This document shows, in pieces, positions 34,331 to 42,631 of a stretch of 64,000 bases of DNA; position 1 is the first letter of the stretch, and every line of letters starts with the position of its first letter. A program made the position numbers and the translations under genes. The notes below the pieces were generated by a model. It saw nothing but the letters and a program-made list of their open reading frames with translations. It did not search any database and was not told the DNA's origin. The stretch covers positions 124,001 to 188,000 of the forward strand of contig NZ_PYAS01000007.1 of assembly GCF_003014695.1 (NCBI RefSeq), given 5' to 3'. The DNA is from Dyadobacter jiangsuensis (GTDB lineage Bacteria > Bacteroidota > Bacteroidia > Cytophagales > Spirosomataceae).

Positions 34331-35143
34331 CTAATGTCCAACCGGCGCCGCCGCGTTATCAAGCGCCTGAGACTTCCTCTTTCTTTTGTTCCACTTCTTA
34401 AAATCCTGCCAGATCGCATCCGGATAGAGGTTTATCCCATAGCTATAATAAAAGCCGCTGAACCGCTCGCGGAATTCGCCGGAAGAGAGGGCGTTGCGAT
34501 AACCGATCTGGGAGTTGATACCCGCCCAGCGTAATGCACGGTACTCGCCATACACACCCACTTGCAGGGGAATGAAATAGTCCTTTCGCGAGCCGGAAGT
34601 AAGACCGTCAAACAAGTCCCGGAAGCGGGTGCTTTCGTTGCCGATCCCGATTTCCAGCGGCGTGGATAATACCCATCGCTTGTTGCGGATGGCGGTATGC
34701 CAGTAAGCGAAATTGGCGAAACGGACGTCGGTAGCGGTGTAGTAAGAGAGGTTCAGCGGGTTGGGAAGCATTTTTCGCCAGTTGATAAGCCTCCGCGCTG
34801 CATTATAGCCCAGCCAGTAGTAGCCTGCGGTGAGGCGATTGCGCTTCTCACCAAAGGTTATCCCCGCATTCACTCCGAAAACATTGATATGCTTGTGCTG
34901 GATAAATGTCCCCCGCGCGTCAAAATTAAAGAAGAGCTTGACTTTGTTTTGTGCAGTCGTGCTGCTGTGAGTTGTGATGGTATCCTGAGGGGCGGCGTGT
35001 CCTGGCGTGACCGCGGCGGATCGTGTAACGGCCGTTGAATCGGTTTGGGCGTAAACAGGCCATTGTCCTGCAAGAAGCAGGGTGAGTAGTAAAAAAATGA
35101 TCTTGTTAGGGCGCTTACGCGGTTCTTGGAAACCGTATTTCAT
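34331..35143 (-). CDS. Outer-membrane-like protein, function unknown
   Basis: The preferred start is ATG 35143, giving 270 residues with MKYGFQEPRKRPNKIIFLLL and a cut near VYAQ. An upstream start would add an Arg-rich segment that destroys the signal peptide. After a Thr/Ala-rich linker, the protein has many short amphipathic strands with aromatic girdle residues (ITFGEKRNRLTAGYYWLGYN; VGVYGEYRALRWAGI), as in an 8-10 strand barrel. It ends in a basic tail (KKWNKRKRKSQ). No family was recognised. Confidence 0.6.
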   Translation of the reverse strand: MKYGFQEPRKRPNKIIFLLLTLLLAGQWPVYAQTDSTAVTRSAAVTPGHAAPQDTITTHSSTTAQNKVKLFFNFDARGTFIQHKHINVFGVNAGITFGEKRNRLTAGYYWLGYNAARRLINWRKMLPNPLNLSYYTATDVRFANFAYWHTAIRNKRWVLSTPLEIGIGNESTRFRDLFDGLTSGSRKDYFIPLQVGVYGEYRALRWAGINSQIGYRNALSSGEFRERFSGFYYSYGINLYPDAIWQDFKKWNKRKRKSQALDNAAAPVGH

Positions 35144-35272
35144 CTTGACTTCAACACGAACAGCAATGGGCCTGCATCGTTTCCGCCGTGTCAGGACCAC
35201 CGGGTTATTGCAAGTAGTAACGCAAAACCGTTGAAAGAAATTTACGGATTAAAAAAATTTAATGTTAGCTTC

Positions 35273-36181
35273 TCAGTTTACCCGCTTCGTAAGTGCATTC
35301 ATCTCATTATCAGTGGGGGTGGCAGATGGAACGCCTCCGGCAGGAACATCGGTTTTTGCTGCCCATGCAATCGCGTTCAATACCAGTTTTCGGAAGTTGT
35401 CGTTTTGCCAATTCTTATGCATATGCCCGCCTGTAAAACCAAAACCTCTGCCGCCGTCGGGCCGTTCGAAGGCCCAGGCGAGGGTTTGTGGTTCTTTTCG
35501 GGTAATGACAGCCTCGCGCACCGCGGGATTGTTGGAATGCGTGCCATCAGGCTTGTCCAGCGTGGACTCTGGCGGTAATGCCTGCAAAATGGGTGTTACA
35601 CCTTTCATACCCGGTGCGAACCGCATATGATAATACCATTCGTCGAGAATAGTGAATGGCTTTACGCCACGTGAAACCGGGTGACCGGGAAAGCGGGCGA
35701 AACTGGCCTCCCAAACCGGATTGACCGACCAGTTGGTTTCAAAATACCCTCCTATCCATTTCAAAAAACGATCACCGCCCGCCTCCGCGGCCACTTCGAG
35801 GGAAAAATGCAGATTAACAATGCCCGTGCCGTCCGCGATGAGCTTTTCCATTTTGGCGGCGTGCACCAGTTCCAGATGATCGCTGCCCCCGCCATCGAGG
35901 TAAAAAACAATGGCAGCGGCATTGTCCAGCACCGATTCGTCCGGCGGCCAGCCATTCCGTACGATAATCGCTTCTACACCCGGCAGGCTGTCGTTGAGGG
36001 CTTTGGCGAGCAATGTACAGCCGCCATTGTGCTCGTGTTCCCCTTTGCCGTGGCTGTCGGGGCCGGCAATAAAGATGATTCTTTTCTTTGCAACCGTTTC
36101 CCTCGCAGTTGGTTTAACCTGCGCATTCGCTATGTTACAGAGCAGTATAAAGCTCAATATGAAGGTGAATATCCTGTCCAT
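35273..36181 (-). CDS. ThuA-like secreted protein
   Basis: This 302-residue protein has a signal peptide (cut near ANAQ) and a ThuA-like glutamine-amidotransferase-type fold: IIFIAGPDSHGKGEHEHNGG, IVFYLDGGGSDHLEL, GIVNLHFSLEV and the terminal TGGHMHKNW. ThuA-like proteins accompany sugar and glycan metabolism genes in Bacteroidota. Biochemical roles are poorly defined, although some act on oxidised sugars. It stands alone between the barrel protein and the response regulator, with no obvious link to either. Confidence 0.8.
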   Translation of the reverse strand: MDRIFTFILSFILLCNIANAQVKPTARETVAKKRIIFIAGPDSHGKGEHEHNGGCTLLAKALNDSLPGVEAIIVRNGWPPDESVLDNAAAIVFYLDGGGSDHLELVHAAKMEKLIADGTGIVNLHFSLEVAAEAGGDRFLKWIGGYFETNWSVNPVWEASFARFPGHPVSRGVKPFTILDEWYYHMRFAPGMKGVTPILQALPPESTLDKPDGTHSNNPAVREAVITRKEPQTLAWAFERPDGGRGFGFTGGHMHKNWQNDNFRKLVLNAIAWAAKTDVPAGGVPSATPTDNEMNALTKRVN

Positions 36182-36257
36182 CGTTTCCCAGTTTGATTGA
36201 CGGCTCGTTTCCCGAACCGGTAACTGGGGTGGGACAGCATAAAAATCAGGCCATAGG

Positions 36258-36920
36258 TTACTTCATCGCGAGGCTGATGAGCTCGGCGGTATTCTTCACG
36301 TTGGCCTTTTTCATGATACTCGCGCGTTGATTGGCGACCGTATTGGAGCTGATATCGAACTTCTCGGCAATGTCCTTGCTGCTCATCCCCTCGGTAAGGC
36401 ATTTGAGGATTTGCTGTTCGCGAGGGGTAATGATTTTCCAGATCGATTTTTCCTGGACTTCTTCCTGCGCGGGTCGCGGGTCGGACACACGCGAGAGTTG
36501 TTTAAGGAGATTTTTAATAATCACCGACGACGCATAAGGCGGAAAGTAGAGCTCACCTTTGGCAATGGCCCGGATCGCCCGCAGCATTTCGTCGCGGCTG
36601 GTATCCTTTTCCAGATACCCCGAAGCACCGTTCAATGCCGACGAAAGCATATAATCGGTGTTATTATGCATGCTGAACACGAGGATTTTTGCAGAAGGAA
36701 ACACTGGCACGATCTGTTTGATCACTTCCAGACCCGGCATGCGGGGCATCGTCAGATCGAGCAGAATTACGTCCGGCTTCACTTTTTCGACCATATCCCA
36801 CACCTCGTCGCCGTCCGAGGCTTCGCCGGCGATGATCAGGTCTTCTTCATCTTCGAGCAGGGTGATAATGCCCTGCCTCACTACCGAATGATCGTCTACA
36901 ACTAAAATCCGAATAGGCAT
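36258..36920 (-). CDS. NarL/FixJ-type response regulator
   Basis: This is a 220-residue protein with a receiver domain (phospho-acceptor Asp 55 in ILLDLTMPRMPG, Lys near 104-110) and a C-terminal LuxR-type helix-turn-helix (ITPREQQILKCLTEGMSSKDIAEKFDISSNTVANQRASI). It lies 28 bases after the histidine kinase gene and is surely its partner. Given the kinase's NarX-like input domain and its place next to nirBD, it probably controls nitrate and nitrite assimilation genes. Confidence 0.93.
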   Translation of the reverse strand: MPIRILVVDDHSVVRQGIITLLEDEEDLIIAGEASDGDEVWDMVEKVKPDVILLDLTMPRMPGLEVIKQIVPVFPSAKILVFSMHNNTDYMLSSALNGASGYLEKDTSRDEMLRAIRAIAKGELYFPPYASSVIIKNLLKQLSRVSDPRPAQEEVQEKSIWKIITPREQQILKCLTEGMSSKDIAEKFDISSNTVANQRASIMKKANVKNTAELISLAMK

Positions 36921-36948
36921 ACGTGGTCAGCTAATCAGTAATAAGTCA

Positions 36949-38376
36949 TTATAAATCAACCTGAACGACCAATCTCGTACCGCTATCCACTTTGGAAACT
37001 ATCTCTATTTCTCCATTCAACAAGCGGGTGCGCGTACGGATGTTCTCCATCCCGTTTCGGGTCAGGAACTGTCCTTCTGACTTTAAATTACTAATTAAAA
37101 ATCCTTTTCCGTCATCGGCAATTTCCAAAACGATGCGATTCTTATTTTGTTCCAATTTTATCTTGATCAGATCCGCATTCGCATGTTTCACGGCGTTGTT
37201 CAATGCTTCCTGGGCAATGCGATACAATCCGATCTCCGTTGGGCGGGCCATCATGATCCGCTCACCGGTCTCGCCCTCGAACAAAATTTTGATTCCCGAC
37301 ACATCGGCCGTCTGCTGGCAGAGGAGTTTCAATGCCGACGCGAGGCCGAAATCGCTCAGCACCGAGGGCATGAGATTAAACGATACCTGCCTGGTAGTCT
37401 GGATGATATCCTGGATCAGCGTCACCAGCTGGCCGAAACGCTTCTGGTGTTTCTCATCGTGAAACTGCACGGCTTTCAATTTCTCCGCGTGTAGTTTCAG
37501 TCCGGTCAGCATCTGGCCTATCCCGTCGTGCAGCTCCAATGCAAACCGCTTTCTTTCCTCCTCCTGCCCTTCAATCAATGCGCCCGCCCTGACGCGGTCT
37601 TCAGCAAGCTGCAATTCGTATTTTTCCTCTTCGAGGCGCAGTAGTTCCTTTTGTGTTTCGAGCAGTTGGCTATTTGCCTCTTTCAGCCGCTGATTGGATA
37701 ACTGCAATGCATCTTCCGATTCCGTCAGCATCCGCACTACGCGGCGCGTAGTGTTCACTACCGGCCTGAAAATCAGCAACCCTTCCGCTACGAGTACGAG
37801 AATCGTCATGAGATCCAGTATCCACTCAATGCGTTCCAGGTTTTGCAGTCGTTCAAAACTCTCCTTATCGAACTGGAACACGATGCGGTTCATCTGTGAG
37901 AGGAACCGTGGCTCGTTGGCCAGGACTTGCGCTAATGCCCGCTGTTTTGCAGCGGCGTCGGCTTCGTCGCGGCTGATGATCAGTAGATTTTGGTAAATAC
38001 TGTCAAAAACCGGAGCCAGCTCGCGGAACATGGTATCCAGCGGCTGGCTCTTCCAGGTAACAAAACCTTTCTCCACCGGTAGCCTTCTGGATACCAGGTC
38101 TTCGTGGCTGTCTTTCCACAATGTGAGCAGCGAATTGAAACTCACGGAATCACGATGCCCAATGTCGTTGATTTTTAACACGGCCAGCTTCGTAAGGCGC
38201 TGGCTGAGCATCCGCTGCCGCCCGGCCACGTTTACCAGCCGGCTGTCGTGGTTAAGGTTCCGGATCGTACGCCTGATCAGAAACAGGCCGCTCACGGTCA
38301 GCAAAGCCACCACACATAATGCCACTACATAAAACCGGGTGAGGCTGCCCGCTACACGTTTGTCGAGTCTTTCCAT
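36949..38376 (-). CDS. NarX-like sensor histidine kinase with PilJ-type nitrate-sensing domain
   Basis: This is a 475-residue membrane kinase. TM1 is about residues 14-34 and TM2 about 188-206. The periplasmic part opens with NVAGRQRMLSQRLTKLAVL, the PilJ/NarX-type motif that binds nitrate or nitrite in known sensors. A coiled coil (about 215-265) precedes a HisKA_3 dimerisation domain with phospho-acceptor His 283 (FALELHDGIGQMLTGL). The HATPase follows, with NNAVKHANAD, ADDGKGF and NGMENIRTR. The ligand is inferred from this motif and from the neighbouring nitrite reductase. Confidence 0.9.
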   Translation of the reverse strand: MERLDKRVAGSLTRFYVVALCVVALLTVSGLFLIRRTIRNLNHDSRLVNVAGRQRMLSQRLTKLAVLKINDIGHRDSVSFNSLLTLWKDSHEDLVSRRLPVEKGFVTWKSQPLDTMFRELAPVFDSIYQNLLIISRDEADAAAKQRALAQVLANEPRFLSQMNRIVFQFDKESFERLQNLERIEWILDLMTILVLVAEGLLIFRPVVNTTRRVVRMLTESEDALQLSNQRLKEANSQLLETQKELLRLEEEKYELQLAEDRVRAGALIEGQEEERKRFALELHDGIGQMLTGLKLHAEKLKAVQFHDEKHQKRFGQLVTLIQDIIQTTRQVSFNLMPSVLSDFGLASALKLLCQQTADVSGIKILFEGETGERIMMARPTEIGLYRIAQEALNNAVKHANADLIKIKLEQNKNRIVLEIADDGKGFLISNLKSEGQFLTRNGMENIRTRTRLLNGEIEIVSKVDSGTRLVVQVDL

Positions 38377-38385
38377 TTGCTAAGC

Positions 38386-38440
38386 CCAGGGGGTGAAACC
38401 CCTGGTTGATGATGGTCTGCGACCGGACGGCGCTGCCGTC
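38386..38440. repeat. Two hairpins between nirD and the kinase gene
   Basis: CCAGGGG (38386-38392) pairs with CCCCTGG (38399-38405) around a short loop, and GACGGC (38426-38431) pairs with GCCGTC (38435-38440) around GCT. The first belongs to the same REP-like family (CCCAGGGGTT...AACCCCTGGG) as the copies at 38875-38952 and 45472-45491. Confidence 0.6.
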
Positions 38441-38493
38441 TTGACGGGATGCGCCTTTGGCTGCCCGTTTGAGCCAGCCTATTTGCCTAGTGT

Positions 38494-38847
38494 TTACAGA
38501 CCGATGTAGACGCGATTCTCCTTTACCATCACAGGAAAAGTATTGATCCGGTATTCGTCGTCGTTCAGGCACTGTCCGGTTTGCAATGAAAAGGTTTTTT
38601 TATGAAAAGGACAAGCTACTTTCGGTTCTTCCCCATGGCTGCCGATCATTCCGCGCGAAAGCGCCATCTGCTGGCGGTGCGGGCATTGGTTATCGGTTGC
38701 ATACCACTCTCCCCTTCTTGCAAAATTGTAAATGGCAATTTGTTTGCCACCGATAAACGCGCAGCCTCCGCCATCTTCGGGGATATCGTCGACGTAGCAT
38801 GCCATGTGCCAGGTTACTTTGTTCATTGTGTCGGTGATCGTTTCCAT
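38494..38847 (-). CDS. nirD: Nitrite reductase small subunit, Rieske type
   Basis: Started at ATG 38847 the protein has 117 residues. ATG 38826 is an alternative, while a longer frame from 38955 runs through a palindromic repeat and is unlikely. The core VTWHMACYVDDIPEDGG is typical of NirD. A full Rieske [2Fe-2S] ligand set is present: CPH in DNQCPHRQQMALSRG and CPFH in VACPFHKKTFSL. Several characterised NirD proteins lack these ligands. It should pass electrons to, or stabilise, NirB in the cytoplasm. It follows nirB by about 200 bases of hairpin-rich DNA. Confidence 0.9.
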   Translation of the reverse strand: METITDTMNKVTWHMACYVDDIPEDGGGCAFIGGKQIAIYNFARRGEWYATDNQCPHRQQMALSRGMIGSHGEEPKVACPFHKKTFSLQTGQCLNDDEYRINTFPVMVKENRVYIGL

Positions 38848-38874
38848 CTGTATGTAAGTTGATCGTTTGTGCCT

Positions 38875-38998
38875 CCCCGGGTTAGAACCCGGGGGAAGAG
38901 AGAAAATCTTTTGATATTGATTTACTATTGATCCCCGGGTTAAAACCCAGGGCAATGGGATTTCATTTTAATCCATTTCCGTTGGCCTCAGCCGACGG
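38875..38998. repeat. Three REP-like palindromes between nirB and nirD
   Basis: Hairpin 1: CCCCGGGTT (38875-38883) with AACCCGGGG (38886-38894), perfect. Hairpin 2: CCCCGGGTT (38933-38941) with AACCCAGGG (38944-38952), one mismatch. Hairpin 3: CCGTTGGC (38979-38986) with GCCGACGG (38991-38998), one G-U position. The CCCCGGGTT...AACCCGGGG and CCGTTG...CAACGG types recur at 45329-45491. No REP-associated transposase lies in the window. Confidence 0.75.
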
Positions 38999-39044
38999 GC
39001 AGCGCTGCCAGGGAGCCGGCAATGCGCCATGTATACCCGGGGCA

Positions 39045-41561
39045 TTATGCCCATTCCGTTGCCCGTTTCTGCTCGCGCATGTCGGCGAACGTGATGCTCG
39101 GGTCTTTGATAGGCGTATTCACGAAGTGTGTGAAACGTTTGCGGAGCTCGGGGCTTTCCACCACTTCGCGCCATTCGCATTTGTACACGTCGATGAGGTT
39201 TTGCATATCGCGTTCAAGTTCCTCGGCAATACCCAGCACGTCGTCCACGACCACGGCTTTCAGGTAGTTCATGCCGCCTTCCATTTTATTGAGCCAGGTG
39301 GCGGTACGGGTCAGAGGATCCGCCGTTTTGATGTAGAACATCAGGAAGCGGTCGATCAGGCGGAGGCAAGTTTCCTTATCCACATCACTTGCAAGCAATT
39401 GTGCATGCTGCGGTTTCGCACCGCCGTTTCCGCATACGAACAGGTTCCAGCCCTTTTCGGTAGCGATAATACCGAAATCTTTGCTTTGCGCTTCCGCACA
39501 TTCCCGTACGCAGCCCGATACCGCCGATTTCAATTTGTGCGGCGAACGCAATCCTTTGTAGCGGTCTTCCACTTCAATCGCAAAAGACACCGAATCCTGC
39601 ACCCCAAAACGGCACCAGGTCGAGCCTACGCAACTTTTTACGGTCCTTAACGATTTTCCGTAAGCGTGGCCGCTTTCAAAACCTGCATTGATCAGCTCCT
39701 CCCAGATCTCCGGCAGGTCGCCCAGGTGCGCCCCGAAGAGGTCGATGCGCTGCCCCCCGGTGATTTTGGTGTACAAATTGTATTTCTGCGCCACCTGCCC
39801 AATCACGATCAGCTTCTCAGGCGTAATTTCCCCGCCCGGAATCCGCGGAACGACCGAATAAGTACCGCCCTTCTGGATATTGGCCAAATAGCGATCGTTC
39901 GAATCCTGCGCTACCGCACGGTCTTTTTCGAGGATATTTTCATTCCAAAGGCTGGCCAGCAACGAGGCGACGAGCGGCTTACACACTTCACAACCATCGC
40001 CCTTGCCGTGGTGATCGAGCACGGCTCCATAGGTCCTCAACCCATTCATTTTCACCAGATCCAGCAACTCCTGGCGGGAATAATCGAAATGCTCGCAGAC
40101 CACATTACGGACATAAACGCCTTTCTCCTTCATCACACCGGCGATCAGGTCTTTCACCATCGGAATACAGCCCCCGCAGCCGGTCCCCGCTTTGCAGCAT
40201 TTCTTCAATGCATCCACGGTGTGATGACCATTTTCGCCTACTTCATGGCAGATCATACCCTTGGTAACCGCCTCGCACGAGCATATGAGCGCGTCGTCGG
40301 GCAGGCTCATGACGCCCGCTCCCGCTTCTTCGCCCCCACGGGAGCCCAGGATGAGGTCTTCCGAGTCGGGCGGCAGAATGGTTTTGTTCTTGCAGGTTTG
40401 CAGCAGCATATTGTATTGCTCCGCTTCCCCCACAAGGATACCGCCGAGCAACGTCTTGCCGTCGGTGCTTACATTAATGCGTTTATAGATGCCTTTGGCT
40501 TTGTTTTCATACCGGATCGTACGGCAAGCGGGCTCTTCCACAAACGGGTCGCCGAAGCTCGCCACGTCGGTACCGATCAGTTTCAGCTTGGTCGACATAT
40601 CATAAGGCAGGAATTCCTTTTCTCCCCCTGTGAGCATCGTTGCTACCACGTCGGCCATTTCATAACCCGGCGCGATGAGGCCGTAGATCATATGGTGGGC
40701 CAGTGCACATTCTCCAATCGCGAAAATGAATGGATCGGAAGTTTGCAGTTGGTTATTCACTACGATACCGCCCCGTGGGTGCGTTTCCAGGCCTGCGATC
40801 TTCGCCACTTCGTCACGCGGGCGAATACCTGCCGAAATCACGAGCATATCCACGTCGAGCGAGCTGTTATCGGCAAACTGCATGCCCTCAATGCGGTCTT
40901 CGCCTTTGATTTCCTGCGTGCTTTTGGAAAGATGTATCTGCAAACCGAGCGATTCGAGCTGGCTTTGCAGCATGCGCGAACCGGCCTCGTCAATCTGCCT
41001 TGGCATGAGGCGCGGGGCGAACTCTACTACGTGTGCTTCTTCCAATCCTAAATCCAGCAATGCTTTTGCCGCTTCCAGGCCGAGCAACCCGCCACCGATT
41101 ACAGCGCCTTTCCTGGCTTTTTTGGCATACGACTGGATCAGTTCCAGGTCCTCGATCGTGCGGTACACAAATACACCGTCCTTTTCAACTCCCGGGATCG
41201 ATGGAACGAATGCCCCGGAACCGGTTGCCATAATAAGGTAGTCATAATACACTATATGCCCATGGTGCGAACGCACCAGTTTCTCTTCCCGGTCGATATC
41301 CACCACGGGGTCGGACAAAAACAGCCGTATCCCATTCTCTGCATACCACTCTACACCGGCCATGGAAAGGTCATCAGCCGTCTTACCTGCAAAAAACTCG
41401 CTCAAATGTACTCTGTCGTAAGCAGCACGGGGCTCTTCGCCAAATACGGTGATGGTAAAATCCTGTCCATCTTTTTTTCTTGAGAGGAGCTTTTCACAGA
41501 ATTTGTAGCCCACCATACCATTGCCAACTACGACGATCCGGGTGTTTGAAACAGCTTTCAT
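39045..41561 (-). CDS. nirB: Assimilatory NAD(P)H-nitrite reductase large subunit
   Basis: This 838-residue cytoplasmic enzyme reduces nitrite to ammonium. Domains in order: FAD/NAD(P)-binding oxidoreductase (about 1-390; IVVVGNGMVGYKF, GGGLLGLEAAKAL), two BFD-like [2Fe-2S] segments (about 420-470 with CSCEAV...CCKAGTGCGGC, and about 480-535), then the sulfite/nitrite reductase half-domains. Siroheme/[4Fe-4S] ligands are complete: SCVGSTWC near 642 and GCVREC near 685. It is transcribed leftward with nirD and divergently from cobA, which makes its siroheme precursor. The shared promoter region spans 41562-41836. Confidence 0.96.
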   Translation of the reverse strand: MKAVSNTRIVVVGNGMVGYKFCEKLLSRKKDGQDFTITVFGEEPRAAYDRVHLSEFFAGKTADDLSMAGVEWYAENGIRLFLSDPVVDIDREEKLVRSHHGHIVYYDYLIMATGSGAFVPSIPGVEKDGVFVYRTIEDLELIQSYAKKARKGAVIGGGLLGLEAAKALLDLGLEEAHVVEFAPRLMPRQIDEAGSRMLQSQLESLGLQIHLSKSTQEIKGEDRIEGMQFADNSSLDVDMLVISAGIRPRDEVAKIAGLETHPRGGIVVNNQLQTSDPFIFAIGECALAHHMIYGLIAPGYEMADVVATMLTGGEKEFLPYDMSTKLKLIGTDVASFGDPFVEEPACRTIRYENKAKGIYKRINVSTDGKTLLGGILVGEAEQYNMLLQTCKNKTILPPDSEDLILGSRGGEEAGAGVMSLPDDALICSCEAVTKGMICHEVGENGHHTVDALKKCCKAGTGCGGCIPMVKDLIAGVMKEKGVYVRNVVCEHFDYSRQELLDLVKMNGLRTYGAVLDHHGKGDGCEVCKPLVASLLASLWNENILEKDRAVAQDSNDRYLANIQKGGTYSVVPRIPGGEITPEKLIVIGQVAQKYNLYTKITGGQRIDLFGAHLGDLPEIWEELINAGFESGHAYGKSLRTVKSCVGSTWCRFGVQDSVSFAIEVEDRYKGLRSPHKLKSAVSGCVRECAEAQSKDFGIIATEKGWNLFVCGNGGAKPQHAQLLASDVDKETCLRLIDRFLMFYIKTADPLTRTATWLNKMEGGMNYLKAVVVDDVLGIAEELERDMQNLIDVYKCEWREVVESPELRKRFTHFVNTPIKDPSITFADMREQKRATEWA

Positions 41562-41836
41562 AGTAATTAATAACTATTGATTTGTGAAAACATAATTATT
41601 TTGTTGCACTATTTTAATATTATGTGTGTGTTATCACTTTTTCGATAAGTCAAAAGTAAATCGTGTTTTCTGATTTTCCTAACTTTTAATTCGCATTTAT
41701 GATTAAAAACAAACATAAATTTTGGCAAAATGATTGTTTTATAAAATTTGACTAGTAAATTTGAACCAATAATTGATATAGTTACAAAACACTATATATA
41801 GTACATTTCTAATATTCACCCTATTATATATAAGAG
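41562..41836. other. Divergent nirB/cobA promoter region
   Basis: These 275 AT-rich bases separate the two arms of the nitrate cluster. The plus-strand promoter is described at 41734-41763. A perfect 12-bp palindrome ACTATATATAGT (41791-41802) lies in the predicted cobA leader and could be an operator. No clear minus-strand promoter could be chosen. Confidence 0.5.
41734..41763 (+). promoter_or_regulatory. Putative promoter of the cobA-nitrate operon
   Basis: TAAATTTG (41756-41763) matches the Bacteroidota -7 consensus TAnnTTTG exactly. TTG at 41734 lies 22 bases upstream, within the usual -33 distance. Transcription would start near 41770, giving a leader of about 67 bases. Confidence 0.45.
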
Positions 41837-42595
41837 ATGGAAGCGAAACTGACACTGGTAGGAGCCGGCCCTGGCGATAGCGAACTGATCACACTGAAAG
41901 GCATGCGCGCATTGCAAACCGCGGACGTGGTGCTGTACGATGAGCTCGCCAACGCGGCTTTCCTGGAATTTGCACCAGCCCACGCGTTGAAGATGTATGT
42001 AGGCAAGAAAGTGGGAAACCCTTCCTTCTCGCAGGACGAGATCAACGGCCTGATCGTACGCCTCGCCCGCAAGCGCGGCCATGTGGTAAGGCTCAAAGGC
42101 GGTGACTCGTTCGTGTTCGGCCGGGGACATGAGGAGATCGAGTACGCACAGGACCACGACATTGCATGTGAAATGGTACCGGGCATCTCCAGCAGCATTG
42201 CCGTCCCCGCTTCCCTGGGCGTACCGGTTACACGCCGCGGCGTGAGTGAGAGCTTTTGGGTAATCACCGGCACGACACAAAACGGCGACCTTTCCGACGA
42301 CCTCCGTCTGGCGGCGCAGTCGAAAGCAACGGTAATCGTATTAATGGGTTTGAATAAACTGGAAGAAATTTGCGCACTATACAAACACTTCGGACGCGGC
42401 CATTTGCCCATGGCCGTGATTCAAAACGGCACCCGACCGGATGAGAAGAGTGTGGTAGGACAGGTTTGGGAGATGCCCCGGCTCGTACGCGAGAGCGGCA
42501 TCGGCACGCCGGCGATTATGGTGATGGGCGAAGTAGTAGCCCTCAGCCCCGTTTACGCATTGGAATACCTGCAAAATATGCAGATGGCATTTTGA
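41837..42595 (+). CDS. cobA: Uroporphyrinogen-III C-methyltransferase
   Basis: This 252-residue enzyme uses two S-adenosylmethionine to make precorrin-2, the branch-point precursor of siroheme needed by NirB. The family motifs are VGAGPGDSELITLKGMRAL at the N-terminus, VVRLKGGDSFVFGRGHEE, PGISSSIAVPASLGVPVT and the closing GEVVAL. The length is normal. No precorrin-2 dehydrogenase/ferrochelatase is fused or adjacent, so that activity must be elsewhere. It is the first gene of the rightward operon of nitrate assimilation genes. Confidence 0.95.
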   Translation: MEAKLTLVGAGPGDSELITLKGMRALQTADVVLYDELANAAFLEFAPAHALKMYVGKKVGNPSFSQDEINGLIVRLARKRGHVVRLKGGDSFVFGRGHEEIEYAQDHDIACEMVPGISSSIAVPASLGVPVTRRGVSESFWVITGTTQNGDLSDDLRLAAQSKATVIVLMGLNKLEEICALYKHFGRGHLPMAVIQNGTRPDEKSVVGQVWEMPRLVRESGIGTPAIMVMGEVVALSPVYALEYLQNMQMAF

Positions 42596-42631
42596 CCCGC
42601 TTGCTTTCACTCCAACCTAAACATAATCACA

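Noticed and set aside
38848..38955. A longer nirD start at 38955
   Set aside because: The extra 36 codons run through REP-like palindromes and the added sequence matches nothing in NirD proteins.
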